DNA of 64,000 nt from Corynebacterium marambiense. GTDB taxonomy: Bacteria > Actinomycetota > Actinomycetes > Mycobacteriales > Mycobacteriaceae. Shown here in pieces: positions 33,236 to 43,632 of the stretch. Under the pieces are notes generated by a model. That model was not told where the DNA came from. It did not search any database and worked only from the letters and a program-made list of their open reading frames with translations. Location of the stretch: NCBI RefSeq assembly GCF_016342275.1, contig NZ_JAEIOT010000007.1, positions 709,083 to 773,082 on the forward strand, written 5' to 3'. The translations under genes were made by a program, and so were the position numbers. The stretch's first letter is position 1. Every line of letters begins with the position of its first letter.

Positions 33236-34558
33236 TCAGCGGTCGTCGGTGCTAGCGGTCTCCCGATCGAGGACCGTGACGATGACGGACCGGACACGCA
33301 TGCGGCCCCGCCGGTCCCGCCCACCCTCCGCGGTGAGTTCCAACCCGCAGGTCTGAACAGTCGCTCCAGGTAGAGGTACCCTACCGAGTTCGTAGGCGAT
33401 GAGCCCGCTGACGGTCTCCACCTGGTCGGTGATGTCCTCACCGAACTCCAGCTCGATGTCGAGGTCCTCGTCGACGAGATCAGCGAGATCCTCGAGGGTG
33501 AGCCGGGAGACAACCCGGTATCGGCCAGAGTCAAGCTTCTCGATCGGTGCGACCTCCGCGGAATCGTACTCGTCGGCGATCTCGCCGACGATCTCTTCCA
33601 GGATGTCCTCGATGGAGATGAGACCGGCGATACCGCCGTACTCATCGACGAGGAGAGCAATGTGGTTCCTGTTCAGCTGCATCTCCCGTAGGAGATCATC
33701 GAGGTTCTTCGAGTCGGGAACGAAGGTGACGGGCCGCATGACATCCACGACACTGACGCTGTGCCCGTTGTCACTCGACGAGTACGTCCTCTGGACGAGA
33801 TCCTTGAGGTAGACGACACCAACGATGTCGTCAACGTTCTCTCCCACCACCGGAATCCGGGAGAACCCGGAGCGCACGCACAGTGCGGTCGCCTGACCTG
33901 CGGTCTTATCCGATTCGATCCAGATCATCTCCGGACGCGGGACCATGACGCTGCGGGCCGTGGTCGACGCGAGGTCGAACACCGACTGGATCATGCGGCG
34001 CTCGCCGATCTCCACAATGCCGTGCTCCTGGGCGATGTCGACCATCTCCCGAAGCTCGACCTCGGTGTTGAACGGCCCGTCACGGAAGCCTGCCCCGGGG
34101 GCGAGGATATTGCCGAGCCAGATCAGCACCTTGGTTACCGGCCCGAGCAGGTGCGCCAGCACGGAGAGCATGAGAGCCGACTTGAGGGACACCGTGTACG
34201 GGTTCTGGCGGCCGATCGTCCGCGAATAGACCCCGACCACGACGTAGGTGACCAGAGTCAGAGCGCCGATCGCCGCAACCAGGGCCCAACCCCTGGAGTC
34301 GATCAATTGGAATGCGAGGGCACCGGTACACACGGCCGCAGTTGATTCCAGGAGGGTCCGGAGGAGCACGAGGAGGTTGATGTGGTCGGCGCGGCGGTCC
34401 ACGACCTGAAGTAGATTCACCGCCCCCGGACGTTCGTCCTTGACGAGTTCCTCGACGCGGGCGCGGGAAATTGAGGTTACCGCAGATTCGACGGAACCGA
34501 GAGCACCGGAGGTGATCAGGGCAGCAGCGGCGCCGAGAGCCAGTAGGACTGGATTCAC
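33236..34558 (-). CDS. CNNM/CorC family transporter or hemolysin-like protein
   Basis: A 440-residue membrane protein. A DUF21/CNNM transmembrane domain (~1-185) opens with LALGAAAALITSGALGSVESAV and ENPY-like GRQNPYTVSL. Two CBS domains follow (~200-330, VMVPRPEMIWIESDKTAGQA, FSRIPVVGENVDDIVGVVYL, IALLVDEYGGIAGLISIEDI), then a CorC_HlyC domain at the C-terminus. The family is implicated in Mg/Co efflux, although it is often named hemolysin. It starts 2 bases after the ybeY stop, so it is the third gene of a phoH-ybeY-corC operon, an order widely conserved in bacteria. Confidence 0.93.
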   Translation of the reverse strand: MNPVLLALGAAAALITSGALGSVESAVTSISRARVEELVKDERPGAVNLLQVVDRRADHINLLVLLRTLLESTAAVCTGALAFQLIDSRGWALVAAIGALTLVTYVVVGVYSRTIGRQNPYTVSLKSALMLSVLAHLLGPVTKVLIWLGNILAPGAGFRDGPFNTEVELREMVDIAQEHGIVEIGERRMIQSVFDLASTTARSVMVPRPEMIWIESDKTAGQATALCVRSGFSRIPVVGENVDDIVGVVYLKDLVQRTYSSSDNGHSVSVVDVMRPVTFVPDSKNLDDLLREMQLNRNHIALLVDEYGGIAGLISIEDILEEIVGEIADEYDSAEVAPIEKLDSGRYRVVSRLTLEDLADLVDEDLDIELEFGEDITDQVETVSGLIAYELGRVPLPGATVQTCGLELTAEGGRDRRGRMRVRSVIVTVLDRETASTDDR

Positions 34559-34560
34559 GG

Positions 34561-35166
34561 TCAGTTCTTCTCCGTTGTGCCCGGCTCGGCGATCACGGGA
34601 ATCGTACCGTCCGGATTCACATGGTCGAGGGCCTCACGATCCGAGGCGCTCGGGAACGCACCCGGCCCCGAGGGCTTGGGCTGATAGTGAACGCCCCGGG
34701 CCTCGAGGTCGTCGTACCAGTCAGCCAGGATCTCGTTCTGCAGCGCGAACATCTCCCGTTCTTCATCGGGTTCGACGTGGTCGTAGCCGAGCAGATGCAG
34801 GACCCCATGGACGGTGAGCAGGGAGAGCTCATGGTCGAGACTATGTCCGGCACGGGCGGCCTGTCCCTCGGCGAACTCGGGGCACAGGACGATGTCCCCG
34901 AGCATTGCGGGGCCCGGTTCCGCGGCGTCGGGACGCCCGGAACCGGGGGTCAGTTCATCCATCGGGAAGCTCATCACGTCGGTGGGCCCCGGCAGATCGA
35001 GCCAGCGTTCGTGGAGTTCAGCGATAACATCAGGGTCGACGATGTGCAGGGAGCACTCCGCCTGCGGGTGCACGTCCATGCGGGACAGTGCGTAGCCACA
35101 GACGTCGATGAGCATCTCCTCGTTCACATCGCCGTACGCCGCCTCATTAAAAACCTCGGTGCTCAT
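34561..35166 (-). CDS. ybeY: Endoribonuclease YbeY
   Basis: A 201-residue protein with the metal motif [21 protein letters not shown] (H-x3-H-x5-H) that defines YbeY, a rRNA-maturing endoribonuclease. [12 protein letters not shown] is the upstream family motif. The C-terminal ~45 residues beyond the core ([19 protein letters not shown]...) extend past the usual length. Its ATG overlaps the phoH stop by 4 bases. Confidence 0.94.
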   Translation of the reverse strand: MSTEVFNEAAYGDVNEEMLIDVCGYALSRMDVHPQAECSLHIVDPDVIAELHERWLDLPGPTDVMSFPMDELTPGSGRPDAAEPGPAMLGDIVLCPEFAEGQAARAGHSLDHELSLLTVHGVLHLLGYDHVEPDEEREMFALQNEILADWYDDLEARGVHYQPKPSGPGAFPSASDREALDHVNPDGTIPVIAEPGTTEKN

Positions 35167-36158
35167 GACAGATCCCGCCCCTTCGTCTCCGTGTTCTCCC
35201 AGTCCTCGTACGCGTCGACGATGCGGGCAACCAGCTGGTGCCTCACGACGTCCTCACTCGTCAGTTCGGCGAAGTGCACTCCGTCGACACCGCGGAGGAT
35301 GTGCCGCACCAGCCGCAGCCCCGACCGCTGACCGCCGGGCAGGTCGACCTGGGTGACGTCACCGGTGACCACCATCTTCGACCCGAATCCGAGTCGGGTG
35401 AGGAACATCTTCATCTGCGCCGGGGTGGTGTTCTGTGCCTCGTCGAGGATGACGAAGGCATCGTTGAGGGTGCGCCCCCGCATGTAGGCCAGCGGCGCGA
35501 CCTCGATGACACCGGCCTCCATGAGCTTCGGGATCATCTCCGGTTCGACCATGTCGCGCAGAGCGTCGTGCAACGGACGGAGGTAGGGGTCGATCTTCTC
35601 GTTGAGGGTGCCGGGGAGGAAACCGAGCTTCTCCCCCGCTTCGACTGCGGGACGGGTGAGGATGATGCGGCTCACTTGTTTGGTCTGCAGCGCCTGCACC
35701 GCCTTGGCCATCGCCAGATAGGTCTTGCCGGACCCGGCGGGTCCGAGACCGAAGACGATGGTGTTGTCGTCGATGGCATCGACGTATTCCTTCTGTCCCA
35801 GGGACTTCGCCCGGATCACCTTGCCACGGCGGGCGATAATGTCGCTGGCGAGGACGCTGGCTACGGACTGTGGTGCTTCACTGGTGATGAGGTTGACGGC
35901 GTGCTTCACGGCCGTCGGACTGATGTGCCCGCCCCGACGGGCGGTCGCCTGCAGCTCATCGAGCACCCGGCGGGCACGGGACACCTCGTGCGCGGGCCCG
36001 GTCAGCGTGACCGTGTTCCCCCGGACGAAGATGTCGCAGTCGACGTACTTCTCCAGTGTCTTCAGATTTCCGTCGGTGGTACCGAGCACGCTCTGCACGA
36101 GCGCCGGGTCGATGTCGAAGGTCTCGGAGACACTCTCGGTGGTGTTGTAGATGGCCAC
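35163..36158 (-). CDS. phoH: PhoH-like ATPase
   Basis: A 331-residue cytoplasmic ATPase. The Walker A motif is [18 protein letters not shown] and Walker [34 protein letters not shown] precedes the P-loop and [18 protein letters not shown] closes the domain. An N-terminal KH-like region covers ~15-85. It heads the phoH-ybeY-corC operon linked to RNA metabolism. Confidence 0.94.
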   Translation of the reverse strand: MAIYNTTESVSETFDIDPALVQSVLGTTDGNLKTLEKYVDCDIFVRGNTVTLTGPAHEVSRARRVLDELQATARRGGHISPTAVKHAVNLITSEAPQSVASVLASDIIARRGKVIRAKSLGQKEYVDAIDDNTIVFGLGPAGSGKTYLAMAKAVQALQTKQVSRIILTRPAVEAGEKLGFLPGTLNEKIDPYLRPLHDALRDMVEPEMIPKLMEAGVIEVAPLAYMRGRTLNDAFVILDEAQNTTPAQMKMFLTRLGFGSKMVVTGDVTQVDLPGGQRSGLRLVRHILRGVDGVHFAELTSEDVVRHQLVARIVDAYEDWENTETKGRDLS

Positions 36159-36239
36159 GTGCGGAGCTTCGCCTACTTTCGGGGAGATGTTCGGTGGATC
36201 TGCCTGCTGATACCGCGACCGGCAGGCTCATGGTGGACC

Positions 36240-37019
36240 TTACCAGCGGGAGCTGGACACTCCGATGGCGGAAAGCGCGGACAGCGCCGCAGTCGCGGTG
36301 CGCAGAACCTCGGGCCCCAATCGGACGGATCGAGCACCGGCTGCGGTGAACCGGTCAACCTCCGCCGGGGAGATGCCTCCCTCGGGACCGATGACGAGAA
36401 CCACGTTCCGGGAATCAGCCCAGTTGATCGTGGTGAACGCGACTGCGGACTCCTCGTGCAGCAGGACAGCTTCGCCACCACCCGAGACGGTGTCCCGGAT
36501 GATTTTCTCCACGTCACCGCCGTCGGCGAGGCCCGGGACCCGGGGGACATCGGTGCGCCGGGACTGCTTCGCCGCAGCGACGGCGGCGGCCCGCCACTTG
36601 CCCAGTGCCTTGTCGCGTTTCGGCCCGTTCCAGCGGGCAATGCACCGGTCGGCCTGCCACGGAATGATGGCGTCCGCACCACCCTGACATGCGAGATCGA
36701 CGGCCAGCTCCGCACGGTCCGCTTTCGGGATCGCCTGGACAACAGTGACCCTGGGGTCGCGTACCGTGGGCGCCAGAACCTGATCCACGGCGAGGATCAT
36801 GGTGTCCCGGCCCTCGGTCTCCCGCACCGTGCAGTGGACGGCCTTACCCCGGCCGTCAGCCAGAATGAGTTCATCGCCAGTGCCGAGACGCCGCACGCTG
36901 ACGGCGTGCCGGGCCTCAGGCCCAGTGACGGTGACGGTTTGACCTGGACCGGGTAAGGGTGCCGGTGCCGTACCGGCGAGCACCGCGTCGAGATCGGCGA
37001 GAAAGACGGGGAGGGTCAT
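36240..37019 (-). CDS. rsmE: 16S rRNA (uracil1498-N3)-methyltransferase
   Basis: A 259-residue SPOUT-fold methyltransferase. The N-terminal PUA-like part has [24 protein letters not shown]. The knot motif is [20 protein letters not shown], then [16 protein letters not shown]. It methylates U1498 of 16S rRNA. It overlaps the dnaJ stop by 4 bases, the conserved dnaJ-rsmE arrangement. Confidence 0.95.
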   Translation of the reverse strand: MTLPVFLADLDAVLAGTAPAPLPGPGQTVTVTGPEARHAVSVRRLGTGDELILADGRGKAVHCTVRETEGRDTMILAVDQVLAPTVRDPRVTVVQAIPKADRAELAVDLACQGGADAIIPWQADRCIARWNGPKRDKALGKWRAAAVAAAKQSRRTDVPRVPGLADGGDVEKIIRDTVSGGGEAVLLHEESAVAFTTINWADSRNVVLVIGPEGGISPAEVDRFTAAGARSVRLGPEVLRTATAALSALSAIGVSSSRW

Positions 37020-38149
37020 CGCCGGAACCGGTTACGGAGTCGACTGAACAGGGTCTCCTCCCCGTCACCCTCGCGGTTGACCTCGGCCAATTCATCCCGG
37101 TGATTGCGGAGCTTCTCGAGAAGGGCGCGGGACCGGTCATCCAGTTCGCGGGGCACCACGACGTCTAGATGTGCGACGAGATCGCCTGCCCCTTCGGCGC
37201 GCAGGCGCGGCATGCCTGAGCCTGCGAGCCGGATACGGTCTCCGGGCTGGGAGCCTGCAGGCAGAGTGATCGTCAGCGATTCACCGGTGAGGGTCTCCGT
37301 ATGTATCTCCGTTCCGAGGGCCGCGTCGACCATGGGCACCCGGACAGTGAGGTGGAGATCGTCACCCTGGCGGCTGAACACGGGGTGCCGCTGGACGGAG
37401 ATCTCGACGTAGAGGTCACCGGCGGGCCCACCGCCGGGGCCGACCTCCCCCTGGCCTGCCATCCGGATACGCATGCCGTCATCGATACCGGCGGGCACCG
37501 TGACCACGAGATCGCGGCGCGCCTTGCAGCGCCCCTCCCCGTGGCACCGGTTGCAGGGATCCTGGATAACGTCGCCGGTCCCCTGACAGGTCGGGCAGGG
37601 GCGGGAGGTCATCACGTTCCCGAGGAAACTGCGCTGCATCTCCTGCAGTTCACCGGTACCGGAACAGGTCTGACACGGGACGGGTTTGGCTCCCGATGCG
37701 GAGCCGGAACCCGAGCACTCGTCACAGAGGATCGCGGTGTCGACGGTGATCTCCTTGCGGACACCGACGAAGGCGTCCTCGAGTGTGATCGAGGTACGCA
37801 GAAGAGCGTCGGCACCAGGCTGGACGCGGGACCGGGGGCCGCGACCGGTGCCGCCACCGCCGAAGAAGGCGTCGAAGATGTCTCCGAAGCCACCGCCACC
37901 GAAGCCGCCACCGAAGCCGCCGCCACCGCCCTGTTCGGCGGGGTCGCCGCCGAGATCGACGATGCGGCGCTTCTCCGGGTCCGTCAGGATCTCGTAGGCG
38001 AGGGACACTTCCCGGAACTTTTCCGCCGCCTCCTCACCCGGGTTGACGTCCGGGTGGTACTTGCGGGCGAGTTTGCGGTAGGCCTTCTTGATCTCCGAGT
38101 CCGATGCGGAACGGTCGACGCCGAGAATGCCGTAGTAGTCACGAGCCAC
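37016..38149 (-). CDS. dnaJ: Chaperone DnaJ
   Basis: A 377-residue type I DnaJ. The J domain has [20 protein letters not shown] and the HPD triad in [12 protein letters not shown]-rich linker ([20 protein letters not shown]) follows. Four C-x-x-C-x-G-x-G zinc repeats are complete: [33 protein letters not shown]-terminal substrate domains complete it. By position next to hrcA it is the DnaJ2 type, separate from the dnaK operon copy. It stimulates DnaK. Confidence 0.96.
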   Translation of the reverse strand: MARDYYGILGVDRSASDSEIKKAYRKLARKYHPDVNPGEEAAEKFREVSLAYEILTDPEKRRIVDLGGDPAEQGGGGGFGGGFGGGGFGDIFDAFFGGGGTGRGPRSRVQPGADALLRTSITLEDAFVGVRKEITVDTAILCDECSGSGSASGAKPVPCQTCSGTGELQEMQRSFLGNVMTSRPCPTCQGTGDVIQDPCNRCHGEGRCKARRDLVVTVPAGIDDGMRIRMAGQGEVGPGGGPAGDLYVEISVQRHPVFSRQGDDLHLTVRVPMVDAALGTEIHTETLTGESLTITLPAGSQPGDRIRLAGSGMPRLRAEGAGDLVAHLDVVVPRELDDRSRALLEKLRNHRDELAEVNREGDGEETLFSRLRNRFRR

Positions 38150-38754
38150 GTTGTCTGATACTTCCTTCTGTCACCGACCATATCGCGGTCGGAATGAGGG
38201 TTTTGGGTGCGTGTTCGGGGGCGGGGTACTCCCCCGCATTCCTCCCATAGTAGTGAGCGCCCGGTACTTCGCCCAAGCGGGTACCGGGTTCGAGGTATCG
38301 GTCGCGCTTCCCACAGCGAGACCGGCGGAAACAGGCCCTCACCCAATTCCGTGTGCGCCACTGCCACCGCGCGCACGGTGTGGACACGGGCGCACCCCGT
38401 GCCCGGTCGCCGTTCCACACCACACAGAGGTATCCGACGTGCACAATGCCCCGGCCGCACCCATGTTCCCCGCGCGGCGGTACGCACCGTCCGCGTGGAT
38501 CACGCGCCCTGGTGTGCCCTCATCCGCCGCTCCGCATAGATCCCGTTCCACGGAGAAGTGCGGAGCCGAACCAGGGCAGAGAACGCGGGTGCGCTGGATC
38601 TCCCTCTCGTCCCGTTGTGTAGAAGCACCGGACCTACCGGGGTCGGGTGAACTAGCGCTCTCCTGCGGGCGAAATGCGGGCGCTTGGGCCACAGCCTGCA
38701 CCGTGCTCCGGTGACGCAGCTGCCAACAAGTCTCCTTCCGGAGGGTTTGCGCAG
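38150..38754. other. Unexplained 605-bp gap between hrcA and dnaJ
   Basis: Frames on both strands are open, but their translations are rich in Arg, Pro, Gly and Cys with no domain signal, so I call no gene. A hairpin GCGGGG-TACTC-CCCCGC (about 38222-38238) and CCGACC/GGTCGG (about 38174-38192) lie near the dnaJ start. On the minus strand TATGGT near 38180 is a possible dnaJ -10. In related genomes hrcA and dnaJ are close neighbours, so this stretch is either a long dnaJ leader/promoter region or the remains of a lost insert. Confidence 0.5.
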
Positions 38755-39783
38755 CTAGTTCCCGCCGAGCACCCGGGAAACGTAGCGGGCGACGGCCTGG
38801 ACTTTGGCGATGGTGCCGGGGTAGTCCATATAGGTGGGCCCGACGACCCCCATTCCACCGAAGGTCGCCCCGGTCGCGCCGTAACCGGTGCTCACGATGG
38901 AGGCACCGCGCAACTGGTCGTCCTGATTCTCCTCACCGATGCTCACGTGTACGACGCCGTGCGCGGTGACGCTGGACAGCAACCGGAGCACCACGACCTG
39001 TTCCTCCAGAGCATCGAGGACCGTGGGGAGTCCGGCGGGGAAATCGCCGGTCAGGCGGGAGAGATTCGAGGCGCCGGCGAGAACCATCCGCTCACTGGGG
39101 GCTTCGACGAGTGTCTCGATGAGTGTGGTAGACGCCCGGATGACGGCGGTCCTGATGTCAGCCGGGGCATTCGCCGCGAGATCGGCCATCGAGACTGAGG
39201 CGTCACTCAGGGTCTTGCCCACGAGTGCCTGGTTTAGCACGTCGCGGAGTCTCGCCACCTGATCGGCGGTGAGCTCGATATCGGTGTCGACGTTGCGCTG
39301 ATCAACGCGTCCCGTGTCGGTGATGAGGACGAGCAGAATTCGGGAGGGGGTGAGCTGCACGACTTCGCAATGCCGGACTCGGGAGACATCCAGGGTCGGT
39401 AGCTGTGCGACTGCGGCTTGTCTGGTGAGCTGGCTGAGCAGCTGCACACCGCGCCGCAGAACATCCTCCAGGTCAACCCCGTCCTCGAGGAAGTTCTGGA
39501 TCGCCCGCCGTTCCACCGGGGAGAGGGGCTTGACCTCGTGGAGCGAGTCGACGAAGAGCCGGTAGCCCTTCTCTGTGGGGATCCGGCCGGAGCTAGCGTG
39601 CTGCTGCACGATGTAGCCCTCGGATTCGAGGACGGCCATGTCGTTGCGGATGGTGGCGGAGCTGACCCCGAGTCGGTGGCGTTCGACCAGTGCCTTGGAG
39701 CCGACGGGTTCGTGGGAAGCGATGTAGTCGGTGACGATGGCGCGCAGCACCTCGGCGCGTCGCTGGTCGGTGGCTCCGGCCAT
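38755..39783 (-). CDS. hrcA: Heat-inducible transcription repressor HrcA
   Basis: A 342-residue HrcA. The N-terminal winged helix has [21 protein letters not shown] and [41 protein letters not shown] is a family hallmark. The C-terminal part contains [27 protein letters not shown]. HrcA represses chaperone genes at CIRCE elements; none was found upstream of this gene or dnaJ. GAGAGGA precedes the ATG at 39783. Confidence 0.96.
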   Translation of the reverse strand: MAGATDQRRAEVLRAIVTDYIASHEPVGSKALVERHRLGVSSATIRNDMAVLESEGYIVQQHASSGRIPTEKGYRLFVDSLHEVKPLSPVERRAIQNFLEDGVDLEDVLRRGVQLLSQLTRQAAVAQLPTLDVSRVRHCEVVQLTPSRILLVLITDTGRVDQRNVDTDIELTADQVARLRDVLNQALVGKTLSDASVSMADLAANAPADIRTAVIRASTTLIETLVEAPSERMVLAGASNLSRLTGDFPAGLPTVLDALEEQVVVLRLLSSVTAHGVVHVSIGEENQDDQLRGASIVSTGYGATGATFGGMGVVGPTYMDYPGTIAKVQAVARYVSRVLGGN

Positions 39784-40003
39784 GTCCGATCCTCTCCCCT
39801 GCTGTGTTTCCGGCGGCCATCGGATGGGCGATATCACCGGGCGTCTGCTTCCGCTGTCCGCACCCCAGTATAAGGGCCGGTACAGGAACACAGCTTTCCC
39901 CCAGCTTCCTCCCGGCTCGACCCCGGGAAGGCCCCCTAGCGTGACATCTCAGCCGACCTGTGCGGGTCGCAGTATCCGAAAGACCGAAAGGCCCTGGTTT
40001 CCG

Positions 40004-41662
40004 ATGTCACTTTCCTCCGTTCTCCGCATCCCCCGCCCACGCCGTCTCCTCACCGGGGCGGCCGCCGCATTGTGCCTCGCCGCCACGGGTTGTTCCGGGA
40101 GCGGGGACGGCACAGTCCTGGCCGCCCACGAGTACCGGGCCGCGGAGATCGAGGACGTGAGCCGGGCGGTCCAGGCCACGGCGACGGTGACGGCCGCGAA
40201 GACGGAGGCCGTCACCACCGCTCTCACCGGTCCACTCACCTCCCTGTCGGTCACCGCCGGGGATCGGGTCGAGGCCGGGCAGTTACTGGCGACGGTCGAT
40301 GTGTCATCCGTGGAGCGGGAACTCGCGAACCAGAGGTCGCAGCAGGCGACGACACTGACCTCGGAACTCAATTCCCTGGAGCAGGCGCAGCAGAAACACC
40401 GCCAGTACAAGGAGGGGCTCGATCAGTCGTTGAATCCGGAGGTGAACTCCGCGCAGGCGGCGTTGCGCACGGCGACCGCCGCGCACGAGGACGCGGTGCG
40501 CGCATTCGAGGCGAAGAAAGCGGATGCGGCGAGCGGCCGTGATCCGCGTCTGGTCGAGCAGGAGCGTGCCCTTGAGCAGGCGCGCCAGCAGGTCCTTAAC
40601 GGGGAGATCAATTTGGCTCGGGCCGGGGTGGCATCTGCCGCCGCGGCCTTGCAGACCGACCCTTCGGTGGAGGGCGTGCAGCAGTCCGTGACCACCCACA
40701 TCGGCACGGTGGAGTCAGCGACCGCCCTGCAGAACTCGGTGAAAGATCTGAACAACCGCCAAGCTGCGTACACGACCGCTCTCCAGGCGGTGGACCGTGA
40801 TCTGGCGGAGGCCCAGCGGTCGGTCGCCTCAACCTTCGAGGCGAAGAAGGAAGCCGCGGTTTCCGTGGAATCGGCGAAGCTGACCGCCCGGCAGCAGTTG
40901 GAGTCTCTGGCCAGTAGTGTCGAGCAGGCCCAGCGTGCGGCCCAGGTAGCCCGGGAGTCCGTCGGTCGGGGCACCGATCATCTGACGCGGGACATCAACG
41001 CGAGAGAGATCCGGGCACCGTTCACCGGGGTGGTGGTCAGCGTCGGTGCGGAGGTCGGCCGCCCTGTCGCCGGTTCCGTGGTGACCCTCGCGGATGATTC
41101 CGGGATGATTCTGCGCACCGAGGTTCCGGAGGTTGATGTGGCCGATCTGAAACCCGGCGCGGAGGTCACGTTCACGACAGCGGCAACCGGTGGGAAGACG
41201 TTCCGGGGGAAGGTGGCGCGGGTGTCGCCCGTGGCGGGAGTCCAGGTGGGTGTTCCGGCGACCCAGCAGGCTGGGACGTCCGGTACCGCTTCCGCCTCCG
41301 GTGCGCAGCGTCCGACGTTCCCGGTGGAGATCACGATCGAGGGGGACACGAAGGATCTGCGGATCGGCGGTAGCGCCCGGGCCAGGATCGTGCTTGCGGC
41401 GGACGAAGGTGGTCTCGCGGTGCCCCGTGAAGCGGTGTTCGAGCGTGCCGACGGCACGAAGGCCGTTCTCGTCGTCGCAGGAGCCGAGGGCTCCGGGTCG
41501 AAGGGCACCGTGGAGGAACGGCGCGTGGAGACCGGTACCGAGGGCGACGTCACCGTCGCCGTCACCGGTGGCGAGCTGAAGAAGGGCGAGAACGTGATCA
41601 GCCAGGGCTCGACCCGTCGTGACCTCCTGGGTACCACGGTGACGCTCGGGGACGCCGCATGA
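40004..41662 (+). CDS. MacA/HlyD-like lipoprotein adaptor of an ABC exporter
   Basis: A 552-residue periplasmic-adaptor-type protein. The signal peptide ends in a lipobox-like LAATGC (Cys ~28), so it is probably a lipoprotein. A biotinyl-lipoyl-like half motif (TGPLTSLSVTAGDRVEAGQLLATVD) precedes ~240 residues of coiled coil (roughly 100-330). The second lipoyl half (IRAPFTGVVVSVGAEVGRPVAG) and beta-barrel domains follow. It overlaps the ATPase gene by 4 bases. In Gram-negatives MacA links MacB to TolC. Here it could work with the permease and the mycomembrane, or act as a substrate-binding part (inference). Confidence 0.9.
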   Translation: MSLSSVLRIPRPRRLLTGAAAALCLAATGCSGSGDGTVLAAHEYRAAEIEDVSRAVQATATVTAAKTEAVTTALTGPLTSLSVTAGDRVEAGQLLATVDVSSVERELANQRSQQATTLTSELNSLEQAQQKHRQYKEGLDQSLNPEVNSAQAALRTATAAHEDAVRAFEAKKADAASGRDPRLVEQERALEQARQQVLNGEINLARAGVASAAAALQTDPSVEGVQQSVTTHIGTVESATALQNSVKDLNNRQAAYTTALQAVDRDLAEAQRSVASTFEAKKEAAVSVESAKLTARQQLESLASSVEQAQRAAQVARESVGRGTDHLTRDINAREIRAPFTGVVVSVGAEVGRPVAGSVVTLADDSGMILRTEVPEVDVADLKPGAEVTFTTAATGGKTFRGKVARVSPVAGVQVGVPATQQAGTSGTASASGAQRPTFPVEITIEGDTKDLRIGGSARARIVLAADEGGLAVPREAVFERADGTKAVLVVAGAEGSGSKGTVEERRVETGTEGDVTVAVTGGELKKGENVISQGSTRRDLLGTTVTLGDAA

Positions 41663-42351
41663 GCCCGCTGGTGGAGATGCGGGGCATCGTCAAGACGTAC
41701 AACATCGGTACCGAGGGGGAGCTGACGGTGCTCCCGGGGTGTGACTTCACCGTGGAGCACGGCGAGTTCGTCTCCGTGGTGGGTGCCTCGGGTTCGGGTA
41801 AGTCGACGCTGATGAACATCATCGGGCTGCTCGACCGGCCGACGTCCGGTAGTTACCATCTCGCGGGCGTCGATACGCAGGAGCTGGACAGCGATGCTCT
41901 GTCGGAGCACCGGAGCAGGTCCATCGGATTCGTATTCCAGAACTTCAACCTCATCGGCAGGATCAGCGCCCGACGGAACGTGGAGATGCCGATGATGTAC
42001 GCCGGTGTATCGCGCGCGGAACGTACTGAGCGGGCCGTCGAACTGCTGGAGATGGTCGGCATGGGCGGGCGCTTGGATCACCGGCCCAATGAGCTGTCTG
42101 GTGGGCAGAAACAGCGCGTCGCGATCGCCCGCGCCCTGGCCAACGACCCGGAATTCATCCTCGCGGATGAACCCACCGGCGCCTTGGACTCGCACACCGG
42201 TCGTCTGGTCATGGACATGTTCCACGACCTGAACCGGAATCAGGGCAAGACCATCGTTTTCATCACCCACAATCCCGAGCTCGCAGCGGAAACCACCCGT
42301 GTGGTCACCATGCGTGACGGCCGCATCTCCGAAGGGGACCTGCTCCAGTGA
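41659..42351 (+). CDS. ABC transporter ATPase, MacB/LolD type
   Basis: A 230-residue ATPase. Walker A is [17 protein letters not shown]. The Q-loop lies in [21 protein letters not shown], the signature is [15 protein letters not shown], Walker B with Glu is [13 protein letters not shown], and the H-loop is FITHNPE. The [16 protein letters not shown] stretch is typical of the MacB/LolD class. It is translationally coupled on both sides (4-base overlaps). Confidence 0.95.
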   Translation: MSPLVEMRGIVKTYNIGTEGELTVLPGCDFTVEHGEFVSVVGASGSGKSTLMNIIGLLDRPTSGSYHLAGVDTQELDSDALSEHRSRSIGFVFQNFNLIGRISARRNVEMPMMYAGVSRAERTERAVELLEMVGMGGRLDHRPNELSGGQKQRVAIARALANDPEFILADEPTGALDSHTGRLVMDMFHDLNRNQGKTIVFITHNPELAAETTRVVTMRDGRISEGDLLQ

Positions 42352-43622
42352 ACTTCAACGAAGCCCTGCGACTCGCGGTCGGCAGCATCGCTGGAAACAA
42401 GCTGCGGGCACTGCTCACGCTACTGGGTGTGATCATCGGCATCACCTCGGTCATCATCGTCCTCACCCTCGGTTCCTCACTGAAGACACAGTTGGTGAAG
42501 AGTCTCGCGGATTCCGGAGCGAACGACTTCTCACTGCAGGTCGAGTCCCGCACCGCCGAGAGCGGTGATGACTTCTTATCCCCCACTCCGGTACCCGCCA
42601 CATCAAAGATCACCCCGGAGCTCATCGACCGGTTGCGGACGAAGTTCACCGGCCAGATCGTCGGAATCCCGATCGGCGAGACCTCTGATCTCTCTGGAAC
42701 GGTCAGCCCCTCAGACCAACCGCAGACCACGAAACGCGCCCGTATTCACGGGGTGAACCCCGACTTCATCACGATGAGAACCACTGGCGTCACCGCAGGC
42801 CGTCCCGTCACCGATGACGATGTTGCCGGTGCCCGACCTGTTGCGGTCGTCTCCCCGGAACTCGTCACCGCCCTTTTCGGCGGGGACACCGCCGGTGCCC
42901 CCGGCAAATCCGTCGACGTTGAGGCGACGAACGGGCAAATCATCTCACTCACTGTCATCGGTGTTACCGGGAAATCCTCCGGCGGTGGGATATTCGGCGC
43001 CGGTGGTAACGAAACACCGGCGCTCTACATTCCGTGGTCCTTGGAGGACCGTCTCGGCGGCGACCCCGGAACATGGACCCGGCTGTCGGTGCGCCCCGTG
43101 GCAGGCACCGACGAGGAGTCTTTCCGCAGGGAACTGTCGGAGTTCGCGGCCGCCGAGTACACGACGGACCCGGATTTCACGGCGAAGGTCACCGACATGA
43201 AGAAAGACATCGATTCCTTCCGCCAGGTCATCGACTCGCTGAGTATCGGGTTATCCGTCATCGCGGGCATCTCCCTGCTCGTCGGAGGAATCGGGGTCAT
43301 GAACATCATGCTGGTCACGGTGACGGAGCGGACCCGGGAGATCGGTATCCGCAAGGCACTCGGGGCGAGGAACCGGGACATCCGACTGCAGTTCCTGGTG
43401 GAGGCGATGATCATCTGCCTGTTCGGTGGTGTGATCGGTGTGCTGCTGGGCACGGCGCTCGGTGTCATCGGCGCGAAACTGATGGGCACGATGGTGTTCC
43501 CGCCCATCGCCGGTGTGCTGTTCTCACTCGGGTTCTCCGTGGCGATCGGCGGTTTCTTCGGGTTCTACCCCGCCGCCCGTGCCGCGCGCCTCAACCCCAT
43601 CGAGGCTCTGCGCCACGAGTGA
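42348..43622 (+). CDS. ABC transporter permease, MacB/FtsX type
   Basis: A 424-residue permease. The first helix is NKLRALLTLLGVIIGITSVIIVLTLG. A large extracytoplasmic MacB_PCD domain (~45-270) follows, then three helices with the conserved GGIGVMNIMLVTVTERTREIGIRKALGA loop and a final AARLNPIEALRHE. This is the mechanotransmission-type permease of MacB exporters of peptides, lipids or antimicrobials. GTG start overlapping the ATPase stop. Confidence 0.94.
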   Translation: MNFNEALRLAVGSIAGNKLRALLTLLGVIIGITSVIIVLTLGSSLKTQLVKSLADSGANDFSLQVESRTAESGDDFLSPTPVPATSKITPELIDRLRTKFTGQIVGIPIGETSDLSGTVSPSDQPQTTKRARIHGVNPDFITMRTTGVTAGRPVTDDDVAGARPVAVVSPELVTALFGGDTAGAPGKSVDVEATNGQIISLTVIGVTGKSSGGGIFGAGGNETPALYIPWSLEDRLGGDPGTWTRLSVRPVAGTDEESFRRELSEFAAAEYTTDPDFTAKVTDMKKDIDSFRQVIDSLSIGLSVIAGISLLVGGIGVMNIMLVTVTERTREIGIRKALGARNRDIRLQFLVEAMIICLFGGVIGVLLGTALGVIGAKLMGTMVFPPIAGVLFSLGFSVAIGGFFGFYPAARAARLNPIEALRHE

Positions 43623-43632
43623 CGACGACGGT

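Noticed and set aside
38151..38714. ORFs on both strands between dnaJ and hrcA
   Set aside because: Translations are rich in Arg, Pro, Gly and Cys, with no domain and no ribosome site.
39784..39900. CIRCE element upstream of hrcA
   Set aside because: No TTAGCACTC-N9-GAGTGCTAA-like inverted repeat is present here or before dnaJ.
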